Source: Azadirachta indica
Lineage: Eukaryota > Streptophyta > Magnoliopsida > Sapindales > Meliaceae
Direction: 5' to 3'
Assembly (NCBI GenBank): GCA_022749755.1
Contig: CM040441.1
Coordinates: 25,163,740 to 25,227,739, forward strand
DNA: 64,000 bases
The translations under genes were made by a program, and so were the position numbers. Shown piece after piece: positions 1-12,136 of this stretch. The first letter of the stretch is position 1; every line of letters begins with the position of its first letter. Below the pieces are notes generated by a model. That model searched no databases and was not told the origin of the DNA. It was given only the letters and a program-made list of their open reading frames with translations.

Positions 1-1335
1 ATCCTGATCTACCAAGTGAAGAACCAGACGTATAGCTTTTCAAATGAGTCAAATAAAGATGCATAAAGGTTTTTGTAAGAACAAGAAGACAATGTATGTT
101 GCATGAGCACACAAAGAGATAGGTTATAAAGCACAAACAATAGGACAAATCACATTTATAATGAATCTTCACCAGATTTCTTTTGATCAAAATAAATTAA
201 TATAAAAGTGATCAAGGCCCCCTTAATGATGAGATCATTAAACATTTTCAACTCCGCACAAGATTGTGGGAGAAATAGTAGTACATACGGAGATTATCTA
301 TAAGATGTGAGTGCAAAACAGCACATTCTGGTTCATACAAAGGAAAAGTAATCAATCAAAAGAAACACCATCATGTCAAATGCCACTAGACTACATTGCA
401 TTTTTATAGTCTGTAAAGACTGCAGTTTCAAAAGGGGTCTTGACTTTCAACATTTTTTTCCACAACTCGAGTCAAAATCATGAACATTGCTGTAAAAGAA
501 AAAAGTAACAGAAAATAAAAGCAGAAAGGGTCATCACTGAATGATTTACTCGAGCAACTTGCAGAGTTAATCTGAAGAACTAAACAAAATATATTTGTGA
601 ACACCCTAGATGATCAAAAGATAGAAAACCTATCAAAGTAAACTGAAAATTGATCATATTAAACTCCCCGTGATTCTCAAGTTGAAACTCAAGAAAAGTT
701 GAAAACGGCTATGATTGTGGACATAAAAAACAAGGGCATGATGACAAAGAAAGAGTATAAAAGAAGCACAAAATCAAACTCAACCAACTGTAAGTGTGGA
801 AACCCACGTCAGAATGAAACTCAAAAAGAAAAAGGAAAATTTCACAATCAAAACCAGCATCACATTGAGGGTCCACCTTCAACAAGGTGGAAATCCATCA
901 CCAACCACCATCCACCCAAATCGGATCCAGGAACATGCTCACAACAGCAGCGAGGAAGGGAGCTGATATGAACCGCTCAAAGGATAAAAATTAGCAAAGA
1001 GCAATCAATGGTACACTCCACTAACACAGAAAGGGAAATTATAGTCAAACATGAAATCACTCTGAAGAAAAGAACAGTGACTTCAATTTGATAACCTTAC
1101 AAAAGCATCCAAAAAGACGACCACCAGAAACTTAAGCAATCGTATGAATCACCATATCTTTGTTAACCTTTACTGTGTATGCACAGAAGACCTACTTATG
1201 GACCCCGCCATTTTGAAAGCTAATCAGAATGATAAAAAGGTTCTTTTAAAGCTCTGGATCAAATCTCCCAACACCTCAAAAAACAAAAACTAGAGTAAAA
1301 TGAAACAAACCATAGCTTTCTGTTGGCATTTTTAC
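1..1335 (-). other. Intron of the APT gene (continues off left edge)
   Basis: This stretch follows the second exon of the minus-strand adenine phosphoribosyltransferase gene, which ends at 1336 with a GT donor at 1335-1334. I looked on the minus strand for the next expected exon (GIEARGF-type motif and the PRPP-binding loop) and did not find it. The remaining exons are therefore probably beyond the left edge. The interval is AT-rich and I see no other gene in it. Confidence 0.5.
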
Positions 1336-1948
1336 CTGCAACAACTGAAATATTTTTCCCTTTGTAGCGCTCAACGAACATATCAATCGTGTCTTTGAAT
1401 TCTTTGGGTTTCAGTAACAGAGTGGTGATGTCTTGAAACATAATACCTGCCATTTTGCCGTTAACATTCCCAAAAGGAGTTACTTTAAAAAAGAAAATAT
1501 ACATAGAACCTCTTTGCTCGAGAAAGGAAACCAATAATTTCACTCAAAGAAAAAGATACAAAATTTAGAGGTTATAGGATTTATGCTCTGGAAAAATATG
1601 AAAAGTCCTAGTTTAATTAAGTTGAACACTCGCGTTTGTGATCCTGAGATGCTAAAGAAAATAAAAAAGAATCCACTAAGCGAAAGCTTTTTGTGCTTGC
1701 CACTTCATTTTTGTGCATTTATTTATTATGGTTCAACAACTAAAGAAAGCAAAACCAGAGATATTATTGAAAAGATGATTTGAAAGAACAGACATAGCTA
1801 GCCATAGGAGCGGGAGGCAATGAAATGATGTAATATAGAAAGAGAGTAAAAGGTATAATAATAAACCTGGTTTAGGGAAATTGGGGACAACCCGAATCTG
1901 ATCTTTGATGGCGTTAATACGAGGATCCTTGTCTCTGTAAGCCGACAT
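1336..1948 (-). CDS. APT: Adenine phosphoribosyltransferase, first two coding exons (partial)
   Basis: The enzyme joins adenine to PRPP to make AMP (purine salvage); plant forms also act on cytokinin bases. Two exons are visible. Exon 1 (1948-1867) starts at the ATG at 1948 and encodes MSAYRDKDPR...VVPNFPKPG. Exon 2 (1446-1336) encodes IMFQDITTLLL...FVERYKGKNISVVAG. Both match the N-terminal third of plant APT proteins almost residue for residue. The junctions are GT-AG and the reading phase is kept (a split Gly codon at 1867/1446). The catalytic and PRPP-binding region lies off the left edge, so the gene is only about 64 codons here. The family is clear; which APT isoform it is cannot be told from this part. 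Confidence 0.9.
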
Positions 1949-2134
1949 TGTATCACTCAATCTCGCTAACTGTAATATTGTAACACTAAAAACACAACAA
2001 GAAGAAACAGAGCAAGCAAGCAAGCAAGCAACAAACAAACAGCAAAACACGACTCTGTTTCTCCTTTTCTCTCTATGTAAAGAGAGAAATTAAGAGCAGT
2101 GAAACATGAAGAGAGAGTGAGGTGTAGGATATGG

Positions 2135-2145
2135 TATTTATAAAG
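2135..2145 (-). promoter_or_regulatory. TATA-box candidate for APT
   Basis: Read on the minus strand, this is CTTTATAAATA, about 190 bases upstream of the APT start codon, followed by a purine/pyrimidine-biased leader with CTCTCTT tracts. Its position suits a core promoter with a 5' UTR of roughly 150 bases. The call rests on motif and distance only. Confidence 0.4.
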
Positions 2146-2213
2146 AGAAAAAAGGAAGAGTCTTATTAGTTTGGTCTGGTATGCGTGCGTGACAATGAGA
2201 TAGAGGGGCTCAC

Positions 2214-2313
2214 NNNNNNNNNNNNNNNNNNNNNNNNNNNNNNNNNNNNNNNNNNNNNNNNNNNNNNNNNNNNNNNNNNNNNNNNNNNNNNNNNNNNNNN
2301 NNNNNNNNNNNNN
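2214..2313. other. Assembly gap (100 N)
   Basis: Exactly 100 N, the usual placeholder for a gap of unknown size. It separates the APT promoter from the alpha-galactosidase fragment, so missing upstream exons of that fragment could lie inside it. Confidence 0.99.
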
Positions 2314-2469
2314 ATATTAATGCAAATTGCAAAAAGATATCCACGTTTTGGAAAAGATATAGTTTCTCAGGGGATTATGTTTAATAGATAATAGATTCTG
2401 CAATGAGAAGAGACCTGAGCCATTCTTCAGAATTGCTTTTACATAAATTCCTAGCTCAACAATGTATCT

Positions 2470-2940
2470 ACTACTATGCTTGGTGTTAGCTTCTTACCAC
2501 TTTCAGGATTGAATAATCACGTGTCCATCTCTCTTCTGAAATCCTGGATGCCTGCTGTTTTTTCGACTAAATTTGATGGCTTATTGTCTTTCTTGTTCAG
2601 GAGAAATATATGTTGCATTTTTCAGTCTGAACAATGAAAAAGACTGTAATATCTGCCAAGGTATCAGACCTGGGTAAGGCACTCCCCGGCAAAAACATAA
2701 ATGGATATTCATGTAAGGGACGATATGTTGCATTTTTCAGTCTGAACAATGAAAAAGACTGTAATATCTGCCAAGGTATCAGACCTGGGTAAGGCACTCC
2801 CCGGCAAAAACATAAATGGATATTCATGTAAGGGACGAGAAGTTTGGAGTGGAGAAGACTATGGAGCGCTGGAAATGTCAATATCAGCGGCAATAGAGAT
2901 GCACGGATTTGCATTATTTGTTCTGAATTGTGATTGGGGC
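2470..2940 (+). pseudogene. Alpha-galactosidase 3'-end fragment with 115-bp tandem duplication
   Basis: This is a broken copy of the last intron and last exon of the intact gene at 3987-7502. The intron part (TTAGCTTCTTACCACTTTCAGG) resembles that gene around 7170-7190, and an AG acceptor at 2599-2600 opens an exon reading GEIYVAFFSLNN. A 115-bp unit (2608-2722) is repeated directly at 2723-2837. Since 115 is not a multiple of three, the frame is destroyed. Within each copy an extra A in the AATGAAAAAGAC run adds another shift. The second copy still spells SAKVSDLGKALPGKN, EVWSGEDYG and FVLNC, the C-terminal beta-domain of the family, but lacks the stop codon in the equivalent place (FVLNCD instead of FVLNCN-stop). 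The other exons are absent or lie in the gap. Confidence 0.85.
2608..2837 (+). repeat. Perfect or near-perfect 115-bp tandem duplication
   Basis: Two head-to-tail copies (2608-2722 and 2723-2837), identical by eye, inside the alpha-galactosidase fragment. The lack of divergence suggests a recent event, or an assembly artefact close to the N gap. Confidence 0.9.
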
Positions 2941-2945
2941 AGAGA

Positions 2946-3986
2946 GATTGGAGCAGAAATTTCTGCTGCAGATTCTTCCCACCCCATTTTGCTTTACATA
3001 TTTTTTCTGTTTGTTTTTTTGTATGTTGTAACCCAATGCAAGCCTTTAAGCCATGTTGTGAATGAGAAACATTTTTAGTTAATTTTCCTTCCTTTTGTCA
3101 GTGGATGAAGACTTGAAATTCAAACATATCCTTGATAACAAATTTAACCAAAATGAATTATTTCTTGTCAATACCCAAATATAACGCTTAACAGAAGAGT
3201 TAAGAGGTAGCTTCTCTATTCTGAGTTGGGATCCTTCAGATTGCACTTGATTCCTCTTTTCTTGCTCAGATGGCTAATATAAATTGAGAAAATAATTTTA
3301 GGTGTCACATTTTGAATGAAATTATTCAATAAAATTGATATATATTTTACGTTAAATTCTTCTTTTTATCATAATTTTATTATGAAACACAATATATATA
3401 TATATATATATGTATATATTTATATTTGAGTTCATAATAAAATCCCATCCTCTCCTGTAAGGATTATTATTCCTTTTTAGGTTAATTGGATTAAAAATTG
3501 CCTGTAATAATTTATAATCTACATTTAAACAAATATTTTAATAAAAATTTATTTTTAACTTCTAAAAAATAAATAAATAAATTAGTACTTAGCGTTTTAA
3601 TATTGTAAGATTGATGCTAACCCATTATATTATTGGATGCATTCATTTTGTTATATATATTGATGTAACACTAATTGTCGCAACAAGTCCACTCAATAAT
3701 ATTTACAGTGATTCTGAATTTAGTAACCAATTTACACATGGTATTGTGCAATTCGATAATTTTGGAAAAAAATTTAAATTGATTTATGCCGTTGGTCCTA
3801 CAATTAATTACCTGTCGCCCTGAGATTAGGTGGTCAAATAATAACAACTTACAAGTCAAATGTCACCGATAATCCCGAAAATAATGTGAAAATTTGGATA
3901 ACTTTTCCTCTTATCTTTTTCAAAAATTCTCATGAATAAATACCCACTATCACTATCGGTAGATATTACTCGAGTCTTTCAAAACA
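2946..3986. other. Intergenic, AT-rich
   Basis: No coding region is supported. It includes a short TA repeat at about 3391-3412. The last few hundred bases should hold the promoter of the alpha-galactosidase gene, but no convincing TATA box stands out. Confidence 0.5.
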
Positions 3987-6900
3987 ATGAATATCTTAGT
4001 ATTCAGCACGCTCTGTTTCAGCTTCGGTCTCCTACTACACAGGTCTTCCCCTTCTCTTATAATTTTGGAATGACACTGTTCTAGAATTATTACTCATTGG
4101 GAAATGCATTTGTTTGTTTGTTTGTTGAATGAATGGTCTTACTTAGCTTTTATCGTATTCGATGTTCTGGACTGGAATTCAGGGTATCATCTATAAATCC
4201 TGAAGACAGAGAACCAGAACATGCTATCTTACCCCCCAGAGGTTGGAACTCGTATGATTCATTTTGCTGGATCATTTCAGAAAGAGACTTCTTGAAAAGT
4301 GCTTTAATTGTTTCTCAGCTTCTACGTCCTCATGGATATGAGGTAGTCAAATGTTAACGTAATGTGTGCTCCATGAATACATGCTCATCAACGAGAACTG
4401 ATGCTTTATTTTCTAATTGGTTGTTTTTATGTAATACTGTATGTGCAGTATGTAGTGGTGGATTACCTCTGGTATAGAAAGCATGTGAAAGGTGCATGGG
4501 TGGATTCTCTTGGATTTGATGTAATAGATAAATGGGGCAGAATGATGCCTGATCCAGCTAGATGGCCTTCATCAAGAGGTGGGAATGGGTTTAAAAGAGT
4601 AGCAAAGAAAGTACATGACCTGGGTTTGAAGCTTGGGATTCACGTCATGAGAGGAATTAGTACCCAAGCTGTTAATGCTAACACCCCTATTTATGACTAT
4701 GACAAGGTAATCCATTTTAATAAATATTTTCAAGTTAAGCAGAAACATAGAGTCCTAATCATTTATTTATGCCAAAAGGATTTGAACCAAGACGTGGTCA
4801 ACTCTTGAGTTGAAGACTGAACCCATTGTTGTTTATTTTGATAATTGATCAGGGAGGTGCTTATATGGAGTCAGGTAGAACGTGGCGGGCACAAGATATA
4901 GCGATCAAGGAAAAGCCTTGTATATGGATGCCCCATGGCTTTGTGGCCGTAAACACCTCATTGGGAGCTGGGAGAGCTTTCTTGAAGTCACTATACAAAC
5001 AGTATGCCGAATGGGGTGTTGATTTTGGTAATTTTATTGTTAAATTCAAACCAATTCTCACTGACATTACTATTTCTGTTCTAATAATTTCTTTGATATA
5101 TCATCTGCTCCTGTCTTTTCTTTGCAGTAAAACATGACTGTATCTTTGGTGATGACTTCGACGTAGACGAAATAAGCTTTGTCTCGGGGGTAAAAAATTC
5201 TGCTTTTAGTTATGTTACTTAGTTATAATCTCACAAATTTTTGCTGGGGGTGATTTTACGGGGCCTCAACATTTCATTGTGCAGGTTCTTAGGGAGCAAA
5301 ACCGTCCAATTATGTATTCTTTGTCTCCTGGAACCTATGTAACACCAGCTTTGGCGCAACAAATAAATGGACTCGTCAACATGTACAGGGTAACCGGTGA
5401 CGATTGGGATAAATGGGAAGATGTTTTAACCCATTTTAATGTTGCAAGGTGAAGAATTACGCACGGACTTTGATTTTTCCGCTTTCCCTTCCACTTGTGC
5501 TTTGTTATTCCTTGTATTCATCTATATATAAAAATCTAAAAGGAGTACCCTTTGCTTCAGGGATTTCTCTGCTTTTAATATGACTGGTGCCCAGGGCCTG
5601 CGGGGGAAATCATGGCCTGACTTGGATATGCTTCCACTGGGGTGGCTTACTGATCACGGTTATATAACTTGCCAAATTATTGTCTGTTTTCCTGAATATT
5701 CGATGAGATTCTGTTGCACTGATTATGCTGCATGCTTGGACGTTTAAATGAAAGTGTTTCAAGAAAGGATGCAGCGTAATCCACAAATAATTTGAATATT
5801 TTCATGTTCTCCAGGTACAGATAAAGGTCCATACAGAGCTTGTGACCTTAGTCTAGATGAGCAAAAAACCCAGGTATGATAATATAAGCTCATCTGAATT
5901 AGTATTAGTATTTTGATATTTGGTAAATAAAATTATGATTTTCTCTTCAATAGATTACTTTGTGGGCAATGGCCAAATCTCCACTCATGTTTGGAGGAGA
6001 TGTCAGAAAACTTGACAACACTACGTTTGGTCTGATTACTAATCCTACTCTGCTGGAGATAGACTATTTTAGCTCAAACAACAAGGAGGCAAGTAGACTC
6101 ATATTGTTACGATAACAGTAACGAGGAATATAAAAGTTCTCAACTGCATTATCTAACATTTTGTTGTTTTCCAGTTTCCTTATGTTAATGGAATGAGTGG
6201 ACCTACTGGGAAAAATAAGGTAGTTGATACATCAAAAAAACCTGTTTTAGCTTTCACTAGCTGTGAGGATGCCAAGGTAAACAGTTGGTCAATTCAATCT
6301 CTAGCTCAAGATCATGGACAGATCTGCTGGAAAGAAAGCTCAGGAAGCAAATCTCCGGAACCTTTATGCTTACACCATAGAAGACCTCTTGAGGCTTTGT
6401 AATATTTATTTTTCGGTATCATTTTTGGATTTATTATATGATTATGTTAATATTGTAACTCTTGACTTAACATGGATGCTGAGGTAGAAATGAAGCCACA
6501 ACGAAGAAGAATCAAGGCAAACTACATTTATTGCAAAATGAAGGGATGGATTCTTGCCTCGATGCTTCTCCAAAGCGAAAGCATGCATCGCGTTATAGAC
6601 CAGGCTCATTTTCTCCATGCAGAGCAGATGCTAACCAGGTATCTTTCAGTATTTACTTGTAAATGAAGATGAATTGGTTCTAAGTTCTCACATTAAAATT
6701 TCTAAGAAAAAGAGAAAATTGAGAATATATGAACAAGTTTTACTTATGAAAGTATGTTGCATATCATGCAACACGTAATAAGCTTTTTTTCAGAAAAAAG
6801 CACTTGACATTGTCATTTCTTATGAATTTGATGTTATTGGGTTGCCTTTGCAGATGTGGGAGTTGACTGAAAGTGGAGCCCTTGTGAACAGTTATTATGG

Positions 6901-7502
6901 TCTATGTGCCGTAGTTAATTTAGCTGAAGGTAATTATTTTCTTTTGTAGACTTCAATTTATAGGCCCAGTCAGGATAAGAAATTAGAGCTCTATCAACAG
7001 ATTCTCATATACAATCTATGACTTATGCAGCGAATGCTGAACCTTGTGGAGTTCGTTCTTGGATTGCAACCGGAAGAAATGGTTTGATTTCTTTAAAACT
7101 CTTGGCAATTTTGCTAGGATTGACTAACAATAGCCATTTGGGCACTGCACTAGTTTAAATTATGGTGTTAGCCTCTTGTCACATTCAGGATTGAATATAT
7201 TATCTCCTGTTTGCAATCATGGTGTTAACTTCTTGAATTTTCTTTTTCTTCTTTCATTTGACCGTTCTTCTTCGTGCTTCTCAGGAGAAATATACCTTGC
7301 ATTTTTCAATCTGAATGATGTAAAGATGATGATATCTGCCAAAACATCAGACTTGGCTAAGGCACTCCCTGGAAGAAAATTGAATGCTTCATGCAAGTGC
7401 CAAGAAGTTTGGAGTGGAAAAGACTTTGGTGTACTACGAAAGTCAATATCAACAGAAGTAGAGAAGCACGGTTGTGCACTATTTGTTCTGAACTGCAATT
7501 AG
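3987..7502 (+). CDS. Alpha-galactosidase / beta-L-arabinopyranosidase-like protein (GH27-type, APSE-like)
   Basis: Fourteen exons join in frame to a 628-residue protein: 3987-4042, 4183-4342, 4449-4706, 4853-5027, 5128-5189, 5285-5448, 5561-5658, 5815-5873, 5954-6088, 6175-6398, 6488-6638, 6854-6929, 7031-7081, 7285-7502. It opens with a hydrophobic signal peptide (MNILVFSTLCFSFGLLL), so it is probably secreted to the cell wall. The RGWNSYDSF motif (about residues 38-46), nucleophile Asp in VKHDC (about 220) and acid/base Asp in YRVTGDD (about 276) are as in GH27 enzymes. A C-terminal beta-domain ends at FVLNCN. The arrangement matches plant proteins like Arabidopsis At3g26380 (APSE), which act on arabinopyranosyl/galactosyl side chains of cell-wall polymers. 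Intron 9 has a GC-AG border. A decayed duplicate of the 3' end lies just upstream. Confidence 0.92.
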
Positions 7503-8957
7503 TGTAGGAGAAGTTAGAGTACACTTTTTCTGGAATTTTGAAAAGTGTTGCAGTGTTATTGTGGCTGTCCACTTAATTTTCAATATTAGTTCAATTCTTG
7601 CAACATTTGTGTCGGAATTCAATTAGGTTAATAATTTCCAATAATATTCCATATTAACATACAACAGAACCCTATTCTTAATTTACTCATCTCATCTTCC
7701 TTTTTTCCTTCAATTTTTTGGATCGTGCCAACAAGGGCTGTTTGGAACCAGAACCCCAGAATGATTCACTCTTTACATAGAGCAAAACTGGAATTCTTGA
7801 TGAACATTTGGATGTCCTTGGACCTGATAACGACATCAAAATATTGAATTTAGTGTTCATTTGAATTTGGATTAATACCAATTATATCACTAATCAAGGA
7901 TTGCAGAAGTGTTGGAGTCCATTACATATTATATATTAACGGCACCTTTAGCTTTGTCATGCATGATGGCAGCATATGCTGTTTTACACGGAAAATGGGA
8001 GAAATTTGGAGGATGAACATTTTAATATTGTTATTCCAGCAAGGAAGCTTGTGAATATGATATTTGTTAATAGGTGGGGTTGGTTCTGAAATTTATTTTA
8101 TTCTTGATCGTCAATGGAACATTATGAGGTGGGAGGAATACACTATTATTAAGCAGATTCCACAAAGATCTTAATATCTGCTTTTGCACTTAATATACTA
8201 TAATTAAAAATATCCTTTTCATGTGATTATGGTCAAACATAATTAGAAGCTAAACTGTGGATAAACAGAACCATATTTACATGGATTATTCTATTTCTGA
8301 AATTCCAACTTTTGTTGCTTATGCTCCAAAACAGAAGCTAAAAAACGGCAAAATATTTGTTGCAAGTACTGCAGTATGATTTTGGTTAATGAAAGAGAAA
8401 TAAGCTTACCCTCTTCAATTCAGATCGAGGTATAACATAACATCCACTTCCCCTGAGTCTTTCTTAAAGAGAAAGAGAAGGGGGAAGCTGGTGGAAGGTT
8501 TCGGTCATCAGTTGCTCTTAAAAGTTCAACTTTCCATATGCTGAGAGTTATCTACAATGTAACAGCAACTACTAAATATGCATATGCATGCTTTAATATT
8601 CTCCATATCAATAAGATGGGGTGAGAATCGAGAAAGTGACGCTTTTTACAAATAAAAAGAAATGAATTATCACTCAATCTGTGATCTGTGCCCCATGGCA
8701 TCACGGAAAGCCAAAAGCTCCTAATTTTAACAAAGTGGTTAATCACTTGTTATTGAATATGATTACTACCCAATAATCAAGATAGGGACATAATTAAAGG
8801 CGGTAAAAGAATGGCTTCAATTAATAGAAGTAAAATTTTCTTAGAGAAGTGCCTTTTGTCATTGAAGCAAATCTCCAAAAGTGGAAGTTACATATTTGCT
8901 ATGTAGTCCTCCTGTGGCGGCTCCATCAAAGTGCGGCAATAATTGCTTAATTTATTG

Positions 8958-8961
<4 letters not shown>

Positions 8962-8996
<35 letters not shown>
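8962..8996. repeat. (AG)n microsatellite
   Basis: About 17 uninterrupted AG units in intergenic DNA. Confidence 0.95.
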
Positions 8997-8999
<3 letters not shown>

Positions 9000-9572
9000 T
9001 GAGTTTGAACATGTTAAAAGAAGATGGCAATTTGGAGTTGTTTTCCCCTTAGATATATATTTATATAAAAAAACGGACGAACTCAAATGTGTATTTGCAA
9101 TGTAGAATGATAATGAGAAATGTAATTCAAATTGTGATACAAAACTTTCATTATCCAAAGCAAGACTGAAACAAATATTACCCATTATCAACAAGCTTCA
9201 AGTCCTTAATTTTCAAGTTAAAAGCAAAGCCAAAAGTACGAACCAAAGTGTTAACAAGCAAAAGCATAGCAAGCTCTTGCGCTTTGCTTCAAATATTTAT
9301 CATTTTCCACTTGTCATAATCTGCAACCAATCACCCAATTATACAAAGCATTCAATGTATTCTCCGTCTAAGAAGCAAAATATTAGATAATTAATTCATA
9401 ATCCAATTCCATAAAATATCAACCAAACAATTCCCATTTATTTTCTTGTGGAAAACATGGAAACGTTACCAACTCCAGGACAATGTTTTGATAAAAATAT
9501 TTTATCATTTAGTCCTTGTGATTTATAAAAATACATAAAAGTTCATAAATTTATAACTTTATCTCAAACTCA

Positions 9573-9576
<4 letters not shown>

Positions 9577-9608
<32 letters not shown>
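9577..9608. repeat. (TTA)n microsatellite
   Basis: Ten to eleven uninterrupted TTA units in intergenic DNA. Confidence 0.95.
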
Positions 9609-10396
9609 GCACTCTTAATTTAGTATAAATTTTTTTAATTTATATTAATAAATATTCATTTTTTATTCACTGAATCATGAAAAGATTACATTACACTAAA
9701 AAACAATTGAATTTTGAATTTATTCTTTATAATTTCCACTAATAAATTACTTATTTCACATGTCTTTAGGAGAAAAAAAAAATCGATTTGCTAACTTGAT
9801 GCCTTCTCGTTAAAAATCTGATTTGCTTGTATTAATATTAGTATTATAATTCAACCATAATAATGAAATGAGTTGTAATGTCTAGAAAAATTCTCTAGTT
9901 GGCATTAGATGAATAAATAAATAAATAAATCTCAACAAAATGATGAGTTGTATTGTCTTATAGTTTGCTCTCAACCAAAAATTCGAATTTAACTTACACG
10001 TGCAACATAAATTATTATGTGCGTTTAATTTTATTCCCAACTCAGTGCCGAATTTATTCTCCAATCGAACAACAAAAGCTATATTACTTGAAAATTTTTC
10101 TTTTTTTTTTTTGGTTTTTAAAGAAAAATCATAGAATAAATATAAAACGTGAAGTTTAGGTGTCTATATGTATTAGTGAAGCTACTTACAACATGGTCTG
10201 GTGAGGTCCTGCCCGGCCTCGTAAAAATTATTTGTTAAAAAACAATTTTTTAACATTTTTAAGTTTTAACCTCACAAATTTCCGTTCCGGACACTAAACC
10301 GTGTAATTAGGTGAAGAAAAGTTGCCATATGATATAAACGTAGAGTTGAGGGTTCTATTTTTGGCGCAACGCTGTTTACGAGTTAACGACCTTGTC

Positions 10397-10422
10397 TCCC
10401 CTCCCCTCCCCTCCCCTCCCCT
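10397..10422. repeat. (CTCCC)n pentanucleotide repeat
   Basis: Five CTCCC units on this strand, about 255 bases upstream of the SufE start codon and next to a TATA-like stretch. A CT-rich tract in this position is common in plant promoters, but no role can be shown from sequence. Confidence 0.9.
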
Positions 10423-10674
10423 GTATATAATATTTTATTATTTTATAATTTTATAACGCAACAGGGATGCAGACAGGCATCGGCATTGATTATAATAACA
10501 TACACGCCCACTCTCCTAATCGGATTATAATTCTCATTCATGTACAATAAGTGACCGTAGTTTAAGAATCTCTCCCATTTACTTGCTCTGTTTTTCGAAC
10601 TTCTCGCCCTTTTCCTTTTTTTTTTTTTTTCGCCCTTTCCTTACCGTTTTCTATCACTTTCTCCTCATCCAAGC

Positions 10675-11298
10675 ATGAATCTTTCTTCTAACTTAAACAT
10701 AACAACTCCTCCCTCTTTCTTATCAAATTCTTTGTTTATGAACCCGAACGCTAAGCCAATACAGACGAATCTGCAGATGAGAAATAACCCAAGAAAATTA
10801 CGAGTTAAATCCTTAACTTGCGCGCACAAACACAACCCAGAACCCACAACAACAAGAACGAAGCTTCAACTACTGGTCTCAGAATTTAGGTCACTAACGC
10901 AACCTATTGACCGGGTCAAACGTCTGTTGGATTACGCGGCGGTTCTTCCGGCGTTAGATGACTCGGCACGCGTGCAGGCCAACAAGGTGGCCGGGTGCGC
11001 CACCCAGGTCTGGTTGGAAGTTGTAATGGACGAGAGAGGGAGAATGAGGTTCAGAGCTGACAGTGACTCGGAAATAACAAAAGGGTTCTGTTCGTGTTTG
11101 ATCATGGTGCTGGATGGGGCTGAGCCCGAGGAGGTGTTGGCCTTTAAGGCGGAAGATTTGACGGAGATGAACGTCGGAATTAATCCTGGGAAGGCGGCGT
11201 CGAGAGTGAACACGTGGCAGAATGTTCTGGTAGGTATGAAGAACAGGACAAATTGTTTGGTTGCGCAGCGAGAAGGGAAAGTCTTAGCTGGTTGTTAA
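10675..11298 (+). CDS. SUFE2: SufE-like sulfur acceptor/activator, plastid (SufE2-like)
   Basis: A single exon of 207 residues. The first 50 or so residues are rich in Ser, Asn, Thr and basic residues with almost no acids, as expected for a chloroplast transit peptide. The rest is a SufE domain: LVSEFRSLTQPIDRVKRLLDYA, then NKVAGCATQVW with the sulfur-accepting Cys near residue 108, then FRADSDSEITKGFCSCLIMVL and a C-terminal NTWQNVL. SufE binds and stimulates the cysteine desulfurase NFS2 and takes the persulfide for plastid Fe-S cluster assembly. There is no BolA domain (as in SufE1) and no quinolinate-synthase domain (as in SufE3), and the length fits SufE2. The reading frame is intact and the ATG at 10675 is the first in frame. 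Confidence 0.9.
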   Translation: MNLSSNLNITTPPSFLSNSLFMNPNAKPIQTNLQMRNNPRKLRVKSLTCAHKHNPEPTTTRTKLQLLVSEFRSLTQPIDRVKRLLDYAAVLPALDDSARVQANKVAGCATQVWLEVVMDERGRMRFRADSDSEITKGFCSCLIMVLDGAEPEEVLAFKAEDLTEMNVGINPGKAASRVNTWQNVLVGMKNRTNCLVAQREGKVLAGC

Positions 11299-12136
11299 CG
11301 ACGGTAATGTTCCAGATTAATGATGAATGAATGATTGGGCGTTTGATATTCTTTACGTTTCGGTTTTTTTATGTTTTTTAATTGGATTACTTTAAGAAAG
11401 TATGTCTGTCAACGAAATTAGATGAAGAATTGAAGATGCATTTGGCAATAAATTCATTTTATTGAAGATGCTAAAAACCAGACTCAGACTCTGATGTATA
11501 CCTGACAGATTTTTCGAGTTCCTGTAGATATAATTTTCCCCGGAAAATGAAGAAAAAGGAAGGCATTTATGGAAGTGATGGATTGCATACCTTGATTTTG
11601 CAGGCCTTGCCGCTTCTGGCCAATTATGAAGCTCCTTCTAATTTCTTTTACAGGGCAACTAAAGTTAAAGATTCTCTTCCAAGTTTCTTTTGTGTATGTT
11701 CACAGCTAATGCATAGTTTCTGTTTAATAGAAACTGAAGGGTGGGTGTGATATGATGTGTAAATTAATGACAATTATATTGAATACAGAATATTTCTATT
11801 TATAGATTTCAATCGGTGATCTTGTTTTTCTCGACTGTGATGTTATGCAATTTTAAGACCTATCAGAGTTCATCTCAATTGCATACAATTTAATCTGACA
11901 GATGAATACATTAGATCGATACCCAGAAGTCTGTCACCACTACTTATTGAGGAAAATGTTCTTCGACCTGTGAAGCCACATGGTTCATTCTGATAAATCC
12001 ACTTGCAAGATCAATAAGACGCTTTCAGGTTAGTGTTTGCCAACATCAAACATCCCATTCTCCTTCGTAATAAATATCTGTCTAGACCATCCAATTTTCT
12101 TGTCTCGCACTCTTTCGATTGGAATTGCATTTGCAG

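Larger units (their letters stand above)
7503..10674. other. Intergenic, AT-rich, microsatellites
   Basis: About 3.2 kb with no supported gene; open frames here are short and unlike known proteins. It holds AG (8962-8996), TTA (9577-9608), AATA (9910-9930) and CCCTC (10397-10422) repeats. A TATA-like GTATATAATA at 10423-10432 could belong to the SufE gene, but it lies some 245 bases before the start codon. Confidence 0.5.

Noticed and set aside
2185..2391. Open frame spanning the N gap
   Set aside because: It is open only because N bases translate without stops; no real sequence supports it.
7176..7502. Separate small gene ending at 7502
   Set aside because: Its C-terminal part is exon 14 of the alpha-galactosidase gene; the part before the AG at 7284 is intron.
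8552..9194. Minus-strand open frames around the AG repeat
   Set aside because: Low complexity (LSLSLSL from the AG repeat) or no family resemblance, and no splice or start context.
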